Positions 25,433 to 34,251 of a stretch of 64,000 bases of DNA are shown here, piece after piece; the stretch's first letter is position 1; each line of letters begins with the position of its first letter. Location of the stretch: NCBI GenBank assembly GCA_003513495.1, contig DOPM01000040.1, forward strand, positions 30,667 to 94,666, in the 5' to 3' direction. Below the pieces are notes generated by a model. The model saw only the letters and a program-made list of their open reading frames with translations. It was not told the DNA's origin and ran no database searches. The translations under genes were made by a program, and so were the position numbers. This DNA is from Desulfosporosinus sp. (GTDB lineage: Bacteria > Bacillota > Desulfitobacteriia > Desulfitobacteriales > Desulfitobacteriaceae).

Positions 25433-26588
25433 TTTTATAAGTGATCTTAATCATAAGAATATGGCCGCCGGAATTGCCTCAGGACTTTTAGCGATAACCG
25501 GTCCACCGGCTATTATATTAGAAGCCGCATCAAAGGGTAACTTTACAATGACTCAGACGATTCTTTGGATGTTCTCAGTCTATGTGTTTGGTGGAATCTA
25601 TAGTATTGTGATTCCTATGTATTATCGCATGCCCATCGTGGGCGCCCATTCCATTACAGGAGTTGCCTTTCTCGCGACGGTTACGACCCAGTTTACCTAT
25701 CATCAGTTAATTGGTGCCTATATTTTTTCAGGGCTCCTAATGCTGATGATTGGATATCTTGGTGTTTTTTCGAAGCTGCTCGAATACGTACCTAAACAAA
25801 TCATCTCTGTGATGTTAGCAGGAATGATTACAAAGTATATGGTTAGTTTTATTACATCTTTCCATCAACTTCCGTTGGTTGGTGGAGTATCTCTTGTTTC
25901 ATATATTATTTTCAGCAAAGGTCATAATCGGATTCCGCCCATGGTAGCGGCCATTGGGACAGGGTTTGTGCTTTTAATCTTGACCCAACCCTTAAATAGT
26001 GTCGGATTGGTATCAGCGTTTGTTCTCCCAACTCCTCAAATCCCTGTATTTAATCTCCTAAGCTTCCTCTCTGTCTCCGTTCCGCTTGCCTTACTAATAT
26101 TGAGTAATGATGCAGCGGTTGGGATAGGAGGCTTGGAACAGAATGAATATCACCCTCCAGTGAATCGGGTTATAGCTTTTAGCGGCATGTTTTCAATCAT
26201 AACCAGTTTTTTCGGAGGTCAATCAGCAAATATTGCAGGGATGATGACAGCGATTTGCTCGGATAAGGAGGCAGGTCCGAAGGAGGCGCGCTATATGGGA
26301 GCCGTTGTCTCAGGGATGATCATTCTTTTATTCGGCTTATTCGCGTGGAAGCTGGTCCCCTTGATTCAAGGCCTACCTTCTGAGTTTGTTTCAATCCTTG
26401 TTGGTTTTGCTCTGTTAGGTGTATTTGGAAATAGTTTATCTGTAGGCTTCTCAAAACCAACCATGAAATTGAGTACTGCCTTTACATTTGTCATCGCAGT
26501 CTCCAATATTACAATCTATAATATCAGTGCTCCGGTGTGGGCTTTGGTTATGGGGACCTTTATTGCGCGATATGTCGAAGAAAACTAG
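25425..26588 (+). CDS. BenE-like membrane transporter
   Basis: Membrane protein of 387 residues with about 11 hydrophobic segments. The N-terminal NMAAGIASGLLAITGPPAII and the IVGAHSITGVAFL stretch resemble the benzoate/H+ symporter BenE family, related to nucleobase transporters. Polar residues inside helices 1, 3 and 8-10 fit a transport path. No aromatic degradation genes are beside it, so the substrate is open. ATG at 25425 follows TGGAGAC; a GTG five codons earlier is the alternative. It is translationally coupled to the Nudix gene. Confidence 0.75.
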   Translation: MSSFISDLNHKNMAAGIASGLLAITGPPAIILEAASKGNFTMTQTILWMFSVYVFGGIYSIVIPMYYRMPIVGAHSITGVAFLATVTTQFTYHQLIGAYIFSGLLMLMIGYLGVFSKLLEYVPKQIISVMLAGMITKYMVSFITSFHQLPLVGGVSLVSYIIFSKGHNRIPPMVAAIGTGFVLLILTQPLNSVGLVSAFVLPTPQIPVFNLLSFLSVSVPLALLILSNDAAVGIGGLEQNEYHPPVNRVIAFSGMFSIITSFFGGQSANIAGMMTAICSDKEAGPKEARYMGAVVSGMIILLFGLFAWKLVPLIQGLPSEFVSILVGFALLGVFGNSLSVGFSKPTMKLSTAFTFVIAVSNITIYNISAPVWALVMGTFIARYVEEN

Positions 26589-26645
26589 AAGCTATTTTAT
26601 GGATTATAACTATTACTAACTTTCTCCACGGGTCTCTATTTATGA

Positions 26646-26740
26646 TATAATTGTAAGCAGTAAATCAATTAAAATTAACAGATACTCCACCGTTATCGTA
26701 GATGGGGAATACTCTGTTCCCAATAAAGTATTCGTTGGAG
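26646..26740 (+). promoter_or_regulatory. Promoter element and leader with competing hairpins before ilvB
   Basis: TATAAT at 26646-26651 is a likely -10 box. The leader can form GAATACT / AGTATTC (26707-26713 with 26727-26733) inside an outer CTCCA / TGGAG pair (26685-26689 with 26736-26740), or alternatively GGGAA / TTCCC (26705-26709 with 26717-26721). The two inner helices exclude each other. No T-box sequence is present. A regulatory role is inference. Confidence 0.4.
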
Positions 26741-26763
26741 AAAGCTGAAAGAGAGGGAACAAA

Positions 26764-28464
26764 ATGATTATTACCGGAGCAGAGGCGATTATTGAATCTC
26801 TTAAAAATGAAAAGGTTGATGTAGTGTTTGGCTATCCCGGCGGAGCAGTGTTAACACTTTACGATGCTTTGTATCAGGCGGACTTTAGACATATTCTAAC
26901 TAAGCATGAACAAGGAGCAGTCCATGCGGCGGATGGTTATTCCAGGGCTACTGGAAAAGTGGGAGTTGTTATTGCCACCTCTGGCCCGGGGGCTACCAAC
27001 CTGGTGACAGGAATTGCCACAGCCTATATGGATTCTATTCCGCTAGTGGCTATTACAGGACAAGTATCTGTACCTCTCATCGGGAGGGATTCTTTCCAGG
27101 AGGCGGACATTCGCGGTATTACAACCCCTATTACTAAGCACAACTATTTAGTAAAGAAGGTTGAGGACTTACCTGCTGCCCTTAAAGAGGCCTTTTATAT
27201 TGCGCGCACTGGTAGACCTGGGCCTGTTGTCGTTGACATCGCGAAAGATGTCTTTGCAGCTTCTTTTGATTATCAATACCCCAATGAAGTTAAGCTGCGA
27301 GGCTATCGCCCCGTGTATGCCGGAAATTCTGAAATGATTGACAAGGTCTATGGGGAAATGAGGTCGGCTCAAAAGCCGTTAATTTTTGTTGGCGGTGGGG
27401 TTAATTTGTCAGATTCCTCTGAAGAGTTAAGAGATTTGATTGAACAGACTGGATTTCCAGTTATTTCGACATTGATGGGTTTAGGTTGTTTGCCGAATGA
27501 CCATCCTCAATTTCTAGGTATGGTTGGAATGCATGGAACCTATGCAGCTAATATGGCTACCACGGAGTGTGATTTGCTATTAGGAATTGGGGTTCGTTTT
27601 GATGATCGAGTGACTGGACTCCTAAGCAAGTTTGCTGCAAAGGCTAAAATCGTTCATTTTGATATCGATCCAGCAGAAATTAATAAAAACGTTTTGACAC
27701 ACATACGTGTTGTTGGAGATATCAATTGGTCAATACCTGCCTTATCCCAAAGAGTTAAGGAGGTTCCCGGCGAGCTCAGGGAACAAGTTCGATCTTGGCT
27801 GGAGAAAGTGAGAAACTGGTATATAGAAAAGCCTTTAACCTATGAACAAGACAAAGACCATGTTATGCCCCAAGGGGTTGTCGAAAAAGTTAGCCAGTTG
27901 ACTCAAGGGGATGCTGTGATTGTGACGGATGTAGGGCAACACCAGATGTGGGTTGCACAATTCTACGGTTTTAAAAATCCTCGCTCCCTGCTCACGTCAG
28001 GTGGGCTTGGAACTATGGGCTATGGTCTGCCTGCTGCTTTAGGTGCGCAATGTGGACTTCCGGATCGACCTGTTATCCTCTTTGTCGGGGACGGCGGGGT
28101 TATGATGAACTGTCAGGAGTTGGCTACGGTTGCGGAGTATAATTTTCCGGTTAAAGTCCTTATCTTAAATAATCAGTGCTTAGGCATGGTTGCTCAGTGG
28201 CAGAGGATGTTCTATGGTGGGCGCTATTCCCAGACAAGTCTAAAAGGATCAGCCACAGATTTTGTAAAATTGGCTGAAGCAATGGGTGTGGCAGGTCTGA
28301 GGGTTACCAAGCCAGAAGAACTAGGAAGTGTTCTTGAACAAGCCTTGGCTATCCCAGGTCCAGTGGTGGTGGACATACGGATTCCCGAAGTATTAGACGT
28401 ACTGCCTATGGTTCCTGCGGGTGCATGTTTAGATGAGATGATGATGGGAGGAGTAGAGGGATGA
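26764..28464 (+). CDS. ilvB: Acetolactate synthase large subunit
   Basis: Thiamine-diphosphate enzyme joining two pyruvates to acetolactate, or pyruvate with 2-oxobutyrate, at the head of valine, leucine and isoleucine synthesis. It has 566 residues. The N-terminal TPP domain shows VFGYPGGAVLTLYDAL and the catalytic glutamate in KHEQGAVHAADGYSRATG; the FAD region includes GRDSFQEADIRGIT; the C-terminal TPP motif is GDGGVMMNCQELATVAEYNF. GAGAGGGAAC precedes the ATG. The small-subunit gene overlaps its stop by four bases. A leader with possible alternative structures precedes it. Confidence 0.96.
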   Translation: MIITGAEAIIESLKNEKVDVVFGYPGGAVLTLYDALYQADFRHILTKHEQGAVHAADGYSRATGKVGVVIATSGPGATNLVTGIATAYMDSIPLVAITGQVSVPLIGRDSFQEADIRGITTPITKHNYLVKKVEDLPAALKEAFYIARTGRPGPVVVDIAKDVFAASFDYQYPNEVKLRGYRPVYAGNSEMIDKVYGEMRSAQKPLIFVGGGVNLSDSSEELRDLIEQTGFPVISTLMGLGCLPNDHPQFLGMVGMHGTYAANMATTECDLLLGIGVRFDDRVTGLLSKFAAKAKIVHFDIDPAEINKNVLTHIRVVGDINWSIPALSQRVKEVPGELREQVRSWLEKVRNWYIEKPLTYEQDKDHVMPQGVVEKVSQLTQGDAVIVTDVGQHQMWVAQFYGFKNPRSLLTSGGLGTMGYGLPAALGAQCGLPDRPVILFVGDGGVMMNCQELATVAEYNFPVKVLILNNQCLGMVAQWQRMFYGGRYSQTSLKGSATDFVKLAEAMGVAGLRVTKPEELGSVLEQALAIPGPVVVDIRIPEVLDVLPMVPAGACLDEMMMGGVEG

Positions 28465-28958
28465 AGCATACACTCGCTGTATTAGTAGAAAATAAACCAG
28501 GGGTTTTGACTCATATTTCTGGACTAATAAGTCGACGGGCATTCAATATAGAAAGTATTGCGGCAGGGTACACCGAGGAACCCGATACCACTAGGATTAC
28601 GATTGTGGTTGAGGGGGATGAAAAAGAGCAGGAACAGGTGGTCAATCAGCTCTCAAAATTAATCGATGTCATTAAAATTAGTGATCTAACGGCTGTGGAA
28701 TCGATTCAGCGTGAGTTAGCCTTAATTAAGGTAAAAGCAAGTATGGCCACACGCTCGGATATTATTAATATTGTCGAGATTTTTCGAGCGAGCATTGTCG
28801 ATGTAAACCGAGAGACAATGGTTATCGAACTTTCCGGGGATGAAACAAAGATCGATGCCCTCTGCCAAGTCTTGGAACAAGATCATGGCATCATAGAAAT
28901 CGTACGCACAGGTAAGATTGCTGTTTCACGGGGACCAATACCGGCAAAAGATCAGTAA
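28461..28958 (+). CDS. ilvN: Acetolactate synthase small (regulatory) subunit
   Basis: Regulatory subunit of 165 residues that activates the large subunit and usually confers valine feedback inhibition. An N-terminal ACT domain (HTLAVLVENKPGVLTHISGL, SRRAFNIESIAAG) is followed by the ALS_SS C-terminal domain. The ATGA overlap with ilvB shows translational coupling. No further branched-chain genes follow; a terminator ends the unit. Confidence 0.95.
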   Translation: MKHTLAVLVENKPGVLTHISGLISRRAFNIESIAAGYTEEPDTTRITIVVEGDEKEQEQVVNQLSKLIDVIKISDLTAVESIQRELALIKVKASMATRSDIINIVEIFRASIVDVNRETMVIELSGDETKIDALCQVLEQDHGIIEIVRTGKIAVSRGPIPAKDQ

Positions 28959-28966
28959 ACTAAAAG

Positions 28967-29007
28967 AACAAGGTGTTTCGCAGGTTGATGCGGAGCACCT
29001 TGTTTTT
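28967..29007. terminator. Terminator after ilvBN
   Basis: Sixteen-base-pair stem starting AACAAGGTG and closing CACCTTGTT (two G-T pairs inside), six-base loop, then TTTGT. It lies between convergent ilvN and the amidase gene and may serve both. Confidence 0.85.
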
Positions 29008-29010
29008 GTA

Positions 29011-31323
29011 TTACGCTTCCGGTAGAGGATTTTTATAATAGTTATAAATACCAAGTAAAATAGCACTGGCAACATTCTTTTGAAAGGTCGGATTTTGTAA
29101 TCTTGCTTCTTCATAGGGATTGGAGATGAAGGCAGTTTCAAGCAAGATTGAAGGCATGGTTGTATTACGTAACACATAGAAGGAGGCTTGTTTGAGTCCT
29201 CGGTTGTTTGTCTTAACTGTATCGATGACTGCAGATTGGATACTATTGGCGAGATGCAGGCTCGCATAGTTTTTTGGATTATCTTCAGAATAGTAGGTTG
29301 AAGTGCCTTGAATAGTCGGTTTAAGATTAGCATCATTATGAATGCTGATAAATAGATCAGCCTTCGATTTATTGGCTATGGTTACCCGAGCTTGGAGGTC
29401 TTCGATTTCTGAGTAGTTATCACAGGGTGAGATGTCTTTATCTCGTGTAAGAAGAACGATTGCTCCTGCTTGTTTTAAAGTATCCTCCAAAGCAAGGGCT
29501 ATTGCTAAGTTGTTGTTCTTTTCATGAGTTTTATTGGGGCCACTTGCCCCTTTATCCGGTCCGCCATGTCCAGGGTCCAGCATAATCGTCTTGCCAGCCA
29601 GGGCGTTAGCCGGGATTTCTTGAAAAGGATTGATAAGAACTTCTTTGGACGGATCATAAGTTGTGTCAGGGGGTGAGGGAGTAATAGGATCCTCTGCAGG
29701 AGGTGCATCATTGTCATCCCCCCTTGATGGAGGAGGATCTGGTTTTTTTATTTCTGAGGGAAGAGGGGGGAAGTCCTTTAGATTGTCCTTGTAGTTTGAA
29801 GACTTTTTACCCTCAATGATGCTTTGGGAAGTAGGACTTATAATCGCCGTCCCGCCTAGGATGTATACTTGACCATTTACCGTTAAATCAATTGAGGGAG
29901 CAGAATTACCGTTGTTGGGAGTAGTGCCGTTATTGGATGTAGAACTATTGTCGTTTGTTGTGGCAAGTGTGATGTAATCAGCAGAGACCCAGCCTGTTTT
30001 CGATTCATAGGTAGTTTTGTACCAATGGTCTTGTTGTTCAAGAAGCTCAACAGATGTAGCTTTTGGTATGGTGACAAGTACGTTCCCGGTGGAGGAGGGG
30101 GTTTCTCTAAGGTTCAAACCTCCCGAAGCACTGATGATCCCCTTTATGGATATTACGGCGAGATAATTTGCAGATACCCAACCTGTTTTGGATTGATAGG
30201 TGGTCTTATACCATTGGTCTTGTTTATCGCCAAGGTTAATAGTCGTTCCTTCTGGAATTGTGATAAGCACGTTCCCGGTGGAGGAGGGAGTTTCTCTAAG
30301 GTTTAAGCCACCGGAGGCAGTAATTTTTCCTTGTTTATGTAAATTACTAGCTGCCTTATCACTAGTATTATCCTCGCTGTTATCTTTAGGTGCTTGGGCA
30401 GGGACAGGAGGTTCTACTTTCATATGTTCGCGCATGATGGTATAAACTGAGGGTGGAATGTCGTTTATTTCTGTAAGTAAAAGAGGTGCTTTGAATTTGG
30501 AAGCAAGAACGGTGCCGGCAACCGCGTCTGGGAATGTGATACCGGAAGCTAAGAAAAGGTCGATTGATTGGTAAGTGTCCTTCATATAAGAAACGACTTC
30601 CGCATTCGTTCCGTACCGGTCATAACCCGCCAAACGAGTTTCTACGGTGAAGTTGTTTTTCTTTAAGTTATCTGAAGGAATGACTGCTTCCCCCCCGATC
30701 ACGATCAAGTGCTGAGGCCTAGCTTCTTGGTAGTATTTAATAACAGAATCAGGAAGCTTAGTTGAGGTAAGAACAATGGGAATCTGCCTTATACCGGCAA
30801 AGGTTGCTGCTGATAGAGCATCGGGGAAATCATCACCATTGGCCAGAATCAAGGAATCGCTGGATAATTTTTTGGCAAGAAGTACGGAAGTTTCGTAACG
30901 GTCAAACCCGCCAATACGTTCCCAGTCTATTGATAATTTTTCTGTTAATTCCGTTTCAATGGCAGGTTGCAGACAAGCAGTTCCGCCCAGTAGGATGACT
31001 TTTTGAGGGGATAATCTCTGCAATTCTTGAATTACCCGGGGGTCAATTGCTTCTCCTCTGGTAAGCAGAATAGGCGCATTTAGGCTAACTGCGAAAGGGG
31101 TTGCGGCTATAGAATCCGGGAAATCGTTGTATTCACATAGAATAACTGTCTGAGCTGAGTTCCATCCTTTTTGTGATATTTTAAGAGCTGTTTCAACTCT
31201 ATCTTGTCCAGCAATACGCTCGGTTGAATAAGCTAAGGGGCTTGCTTGGGTTATGAAAGGCGTGCATAAAGTAAATGCAAGCGTAGTAATGACAGATAAA
31301 ATGAGCTTTTTCAGAAGGTTCAC
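29011..31323 (-). CDS. Secreted N-acetylmuramoyl-L-alanine amidase with CWB2 repeats and SH3 domains
   Basis: Cell-wall hydrolase of 770 residues. A signal peptide (about 1-27) is followed by three cell-wall-binding type 2 repeats (about 30-305, e.g. RIAGQDRVETALKIS, IILLGG-like ends), two bacterial SH3 domains (about 330-385 and 390-445) that share the block ASGGLNLRETPSSTGNVL, a Pro/Asp-rich linker, and a C-terminal Amidase_3 domain. Zinc ligands and catalytic residues fit the family: MLDPGHGGPDKG, SIHNDAN, LLETAFISN. CWB2 repeats anchor proteins to Firmicute walls via secondary polymers. The GTG start lies very close to AGAAAGG, so a slightly later start is possible. Confidence 0.93.
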   Translation of the reverse strand: MNLLKKLILSVITTLAFTLCTPFITQASPLAYSTERIAGQDRVETALKISQKGWNSAQTVILCEYNDFPDSIAATPFAVSLNAPILLTRGEAIDPRVIQELQRLSPQKVILLGGTACLQPAIETELTEKLSIDWERIGGFDRYETSVLLAKKLSSDSLILANGDDFPDALSAATFAGIRQIPIVLTSTKLPDSVIKYYQEARPQHLIVIGGEAVIPSDNLKKNNFTVETRLAGYDRYGTNAEVVSYMKDTYQSIDLFLASGITFPDAVAGTVLASKFKAPLLLTEINDIPPSVYTIMREHMKVEPPVPAQAPKDNSEDNTSDKAASNLHKQGKITASGGLNLRETPSSTGNVLITIPEGTTINLGDKQDQWYKTTYQSKTGWVSANYLAVISIKGIISASGGLNLRETPSSTGNVLVTIPKATSVELLEQQDHWYKTTYESKTGWVSADYITLATTNDNSSTSNNGTTPNNGNSAPSIDLTVNGQVYILGGTAIISPTSQSIIEGKKSSNYKDNLKDFPPLPSEIKKPDPPPSRGDDNDAPPAEDPITPSPPDTTYDPSKEVLINPFQEIPANALAGKTIMLDPGHGGPDKGASGPNKTHEKNNNLAIALALEDTLKQAGAIVLLTRDKDISPCDNYSEIEDLQARVTIANKSKADLFISIHNDANLKPTIQGTSTYYSEDNPKNYASLHLANSIQSAVIDTVKTNNRGLKQASFYVLRNTTMPSILLETAFISNPYEEARLQNPTFQKNVASAILLGIYNYYKNPLPEA

Positions 31324-31518
31324 CCTTTCTTTAATCGAGTTATGTCGATTATACCATAAAAATCAAAAGTATTTGATGCAGTTTTGATTAAGATCTCCAA
31401 AAAGAATGAACATCTTAGAAAGTCAAAAAAACAGTAAAATTGGCTTAGATGCCCTTTCTTACTGTCTTAGTGGAACTGGTTTAACTATAGTGGACAAAGA
31501 GTTTGTGATTGAATAGAG

Positions 31519-33345
31519 TTAACTAGCTGTCCTAAACCTTACAAAGAAGGTTGTTCCTTGAGAACCAGTATCTACATCGATTCTGGCATTATTTCGTTCT
31601 GCAATAGAATAACATGTCGCTAAGCCTAATCCTGTTCCCTTTTCCTTAGTGGTCAGGAAGGGAGTACCTATTTTTTCAAGAACCTCGGGTTCAATACCTG
31701 TGCCTTGATCTATGATTGATAGGACAGTTTCATCCCCATCCATAAACGTTTTGATAGTAACTTGTCCGCCTTTTTTCATAGCTTCGATACCGTTACGTAC
31801 TAAGTTAAGTATTAGTTGGTGGATTTCATTTTTATTGATTTTTAGATCTGAAACAGGGAGCTTTTCTAATTGAACACTATTATCGGAGTTTAAAGCATCT
31901 GCCTGAAGTAAAGGATAAAGATCGTCGATGATCTTGTTTAAGTTTTGCAATTGAACATTAGAGGGCTTGTTACTAGATAGGGATAGAAAGTCCGTGATGA
32001 TAGAATTAGCGCGATCGAGTTCTTCGATCATAATGGAAAAATAGTCCTGATACTTAACACATTCTTTCTTTTCGCCGAGTATCTGAAGGAAACCCCGCAC
32101 AGTTGTCATAGGGTTACGTACTTCATGTCCTATACCTGCTGCCATTTGTCCGATAAGATTTAGCCGATCGAGGCGCAGTAGTTCAGTTTCATTGCGTATT
32201 TGATCCGTAATGTCCAATATAACCATCAAAATGCAGGACTCTCCTTGGAGCCAGATCTTCTGGGTAGAGAACAATCCCTCTCTTACTATTCCATCTTTGG
32301 TTTGGAAGAAATAGCGTTGATTTTTGAGTGTTTTATGCTCGGATACAATCTCAATTTGACATTGTTCGATAACGTCAATGGGATAAAAATTTAGATCGTG
32401 AGTTGTTTTGCCAAGAACTTCTTCTCTGATATAGCCAGTTGTTTGAAGCCACATGTCATTAACGTCAATGAACCGACTCTCCTTGATGGAAAGAATTGAT
32501 TTTGAGACTGGGCTATATTGAAACGTTTTATGAAATCGTTGTTCCGAGCGCTGAAGTTTTTCATAGGGAAACATGACATAACTCGCAAATACAGCTCGTA
32601 ATAAAAAGTAGTAATAAACGATTTTCAAAACATGTCCTAGCACATTATAGAAGTTTGTAATGGTTGTAAAAACTGTGAAACATAATTCCGCAGGGATTGC
32701 AACAAGAATCGCAAGGATTAAATACTCTTTGGTGACTATGTCTTCTTGCAGGTACCCCTTTAATAATCTGTAAAGAAACAAGATAAACATGGCTATAATC
32801 ACATATTCAATCACGATCTTTATAGGTGTTACCCCTTCGGGGGTTAGTAGAACTGGGAATAGGTGGGGGGTATAAAGAAACGCTGCACCTACTGCGTATG
32901 AGAGAAAAACCGTAATTGCAAGGCCTTTATATCGGTTAATGAATCGACTGATTAAGGTTGTGCTTAAAAGCAGAAAGAGTGCCTCAAAGAATCGACCGGC
33001 TAGCCAATACTTAGCAGATAAATCATAGTGCCCATGAGGGTATAATCCGAGGCCTTGCCAAAAAAAGATATGTAAAATATCAAAAATTCCGACTCCTAGG
33101 AAACCGAATCCTAGAATTAGATTTATTTTTTGGATTTTGCTGACAAACCAAACGACCAAGAATGAGGATAATGCTATAAGGATGCAGAAAATCTCTAGCA
33201 CTGTATGAATTACGACATAGGAAGTTTCCCATAATGGGAGAATTAGAAAGGAAGTAAATACGGAAAACATAATTAAAGATAAGAGCTTGAAAATAATTCG
33301 AGACCATGTTGGATCCTTTAATCTTAAAACTTCAGTTGCTACCAA
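31519..33345 (-). CDS. MASE3/PAS sensor histidine kinase (orphan)
   Basis: Membrane histidine kinase of 608 residues. Seven hydrophobic helices (about 15-265) fit the MASE3 sensory module, including the GIFDILHIFFWQGLGLYP block. A PAS domain (about 270-385) follows, then HisKA with phospho-acceptor His407 in AAGIGHEVRNPMTTVRGF, and HATPase with NLVRNGIEAM, DQGTGIEP and GTGLGLATC. The TTG start follows GGTGAGG at six bases. No response regulator adjoins it. Its kinase core is a close paralogue of those at 258-2195 and 52389-54179, so all three may feed one phosphorelay. Confidence 0.9.
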   Translation of the reverse strand: MVATEVLRLKDPTWSRIIFKLLSLIMFSVFTSFLILPLWETSYVVIHTVLEIFCILIALSSFLVVWFVSKIQKINLILGFGFLGVGIFDILHIFFWQGLGLYPHGHYDLSAKYWLAGRFFEALFLLLSTTLISRFINRYKGLAITVFLSYAVGAAFLYTPHLFPVLLTPEGVTPIKIVIEYVIIAMFILFLYRLLKGYLQEDIVTKEYLILAILVAIPAELCFTVFTTITNFYNVLGHVLKIVYYYFLLRAVFASYVMFPYEKLQRSEQRFHKTFQYSPVSKSILSIKESRFIDVNDMWLQTTGYIREEVLGKTTHDLNFYPIDVIEQCQIEIVSEHKTLKNQRYFFQTKDGIVREGLFSTQKIWLQGESCILMVILDITDQIRNETELLRLDRLNLIGQMAAGIGHEVRNPMTTVRGFLQILGEKKECVKYQDYFSIMIEELDRANSIITDFLSLSSNKPSNVQLQNLNKIIDDLYPLLQADALNSDNSVQLEKLPVSDLKINKNEIHQLILNLVRNGIEAMKKGGQVTIKTFMDGDETVLSIIDQGTGIEPEVLEKIGTPFLTTKEKGTGLGLATCYSIAERNNARIDVDTGSQGTTFFVRFRTAS

Positions 33346-33924
33346 GAAAACCTCACCCTTCTACTAAACACTTTAAAATGTGACTATTATAGTATTCTTT
33401 TCAAATTACGAAAACCCTCTATTCTTTTTTGTACACTATTCGATGGTTTGTTCACGGATATTACAACTATAAACAAACATTGACATTAATCTAAGCTAGA
33501 TCTCCAAACTTTTAGGGCAATTTGATTAATTTTTACTTATATTAAATATAAACGGTTAATTACTACTCTGAAAACAAGTTAAGGTTAATGTCATCCTTGT
33601 AAGATAGCGAAGGATCTAGATCCTTCAGGACCTCCTTCAGGATGACATAGCACTTAAGTCGCTTTCGTAGCAATTCTTCACGCGCTCCCGCACTACGATA
33701 AAATGACAAAGTGTACTGGATTTATCATTCATCAGTGGTACCGCACAGCGGCATGAGGGTTTATTAATAAAATTTAGGCATTTAGTAGTTACTACTAGGG
33801 AACTGGCTTTAGCGTCTGTAAGAAAAAAGATCATACACTAGCAGGAAATTACTTTTAAGTGTCGAATCAATATTAACAAAGCAGTCCGATAATGTTTACA
33901 CTTCGGATTGATCATCAACTATTA
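33346..33924. other. Intergenic region between MASE3 kinase and cobalamin riboswitch
   Basis: About 580 bases without a credible gene; short ORFs here have no ribosome site. It holds the palindromic repeat at 33588-33648 and presumably the divergent promoters of the kinase and of the riboswitch transcript, which I could not place with confidence. Confidence 0.5.
33588..33648. repeat. Palindromic dispersed repeat element
   Basis: Sixty-one bases with terminal inverted ends ATGTCATCCT and AGGATGACAT and an inner AGCGAAGGATCTAGATCCTT palindrome. A partial relative is at 13288-13316. The wording of the ends matches a class of intergenic repeats common in bacterial genomes; mobility is not shown. 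Confidence 0.6.
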
Positions 33925-34075
33925 TAGGTGCCCCGATGGGGAGAATAGGGAATCAGGGATTAATCCTGAGCGGACCCACCACTGTGAAAAGGGAGTCCCA
34001 TACATTTTGCCACTGGCGATAGCTGGGAAGGCGTAGGGTGATGATGAACTTTGAGCCAGAAGACCTGCCTATAAT
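33925..34075 (+). promoter_or_regulatory. Cobalamin (adenosylcobalamin-type) riboswitch
   Basis: The conserved elements appear in order: AGGTGCC (33926-33932), GGGAATCAGG with ATCCTGAGCGGACCC (about 33948-33976), CCACTGT, GCCACTGG (34009-34016), GGGAAGGCG (34025-34033) and GAGCCAGAAGACCTGCCT (34053-34070). These match the B12-box consensus closely. A terminator follows 40 bases later, so ligand binding should stop transcription of the downstream UbiD-hydantoinase operon. Confidence 0.95.
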
Positions 34076-34116
34076 AATGAGAAGCCTGCTTTGACCAGGC
34101 TTTGGTGGACGATGGT

Positions 34117-34147
34117 AAAGCCCCCAGTCTATGACTGCGGGCTTTTT
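34117..34147 (+). terminator. Riboswitch-linked terminator
   Basis: Stem AAAGCCC-C-CAGTC / GACTG-C-GGGCTTT with a three-base loop and TTTTTC, between the cobalamin riboswitch and the UbiD gene. It is the likely expression platform. Confidence 0.85.
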
Positions 34148-34251
34148 CTGTCGTCTTTTTGGTATACAAGAGTCCATAGATACGCGCTAAAACTCTACGA
34201 TTATCATCAAGCATTACGACGGGTTTATTTTGAAATTATTGGGAGGGGTAA

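Noticed and set aside
29011..30306. Several open frames in other phases across the amidase gene
   Set aside because: They arise from the repetitive SH3 and linker DNA of the amidase and show no domain or ribosome site.
33953..34214. Minus-strand open frames of 74-84 codons
   Set aside because: They are antisense to the cobalamin riboswitch and its terminator.
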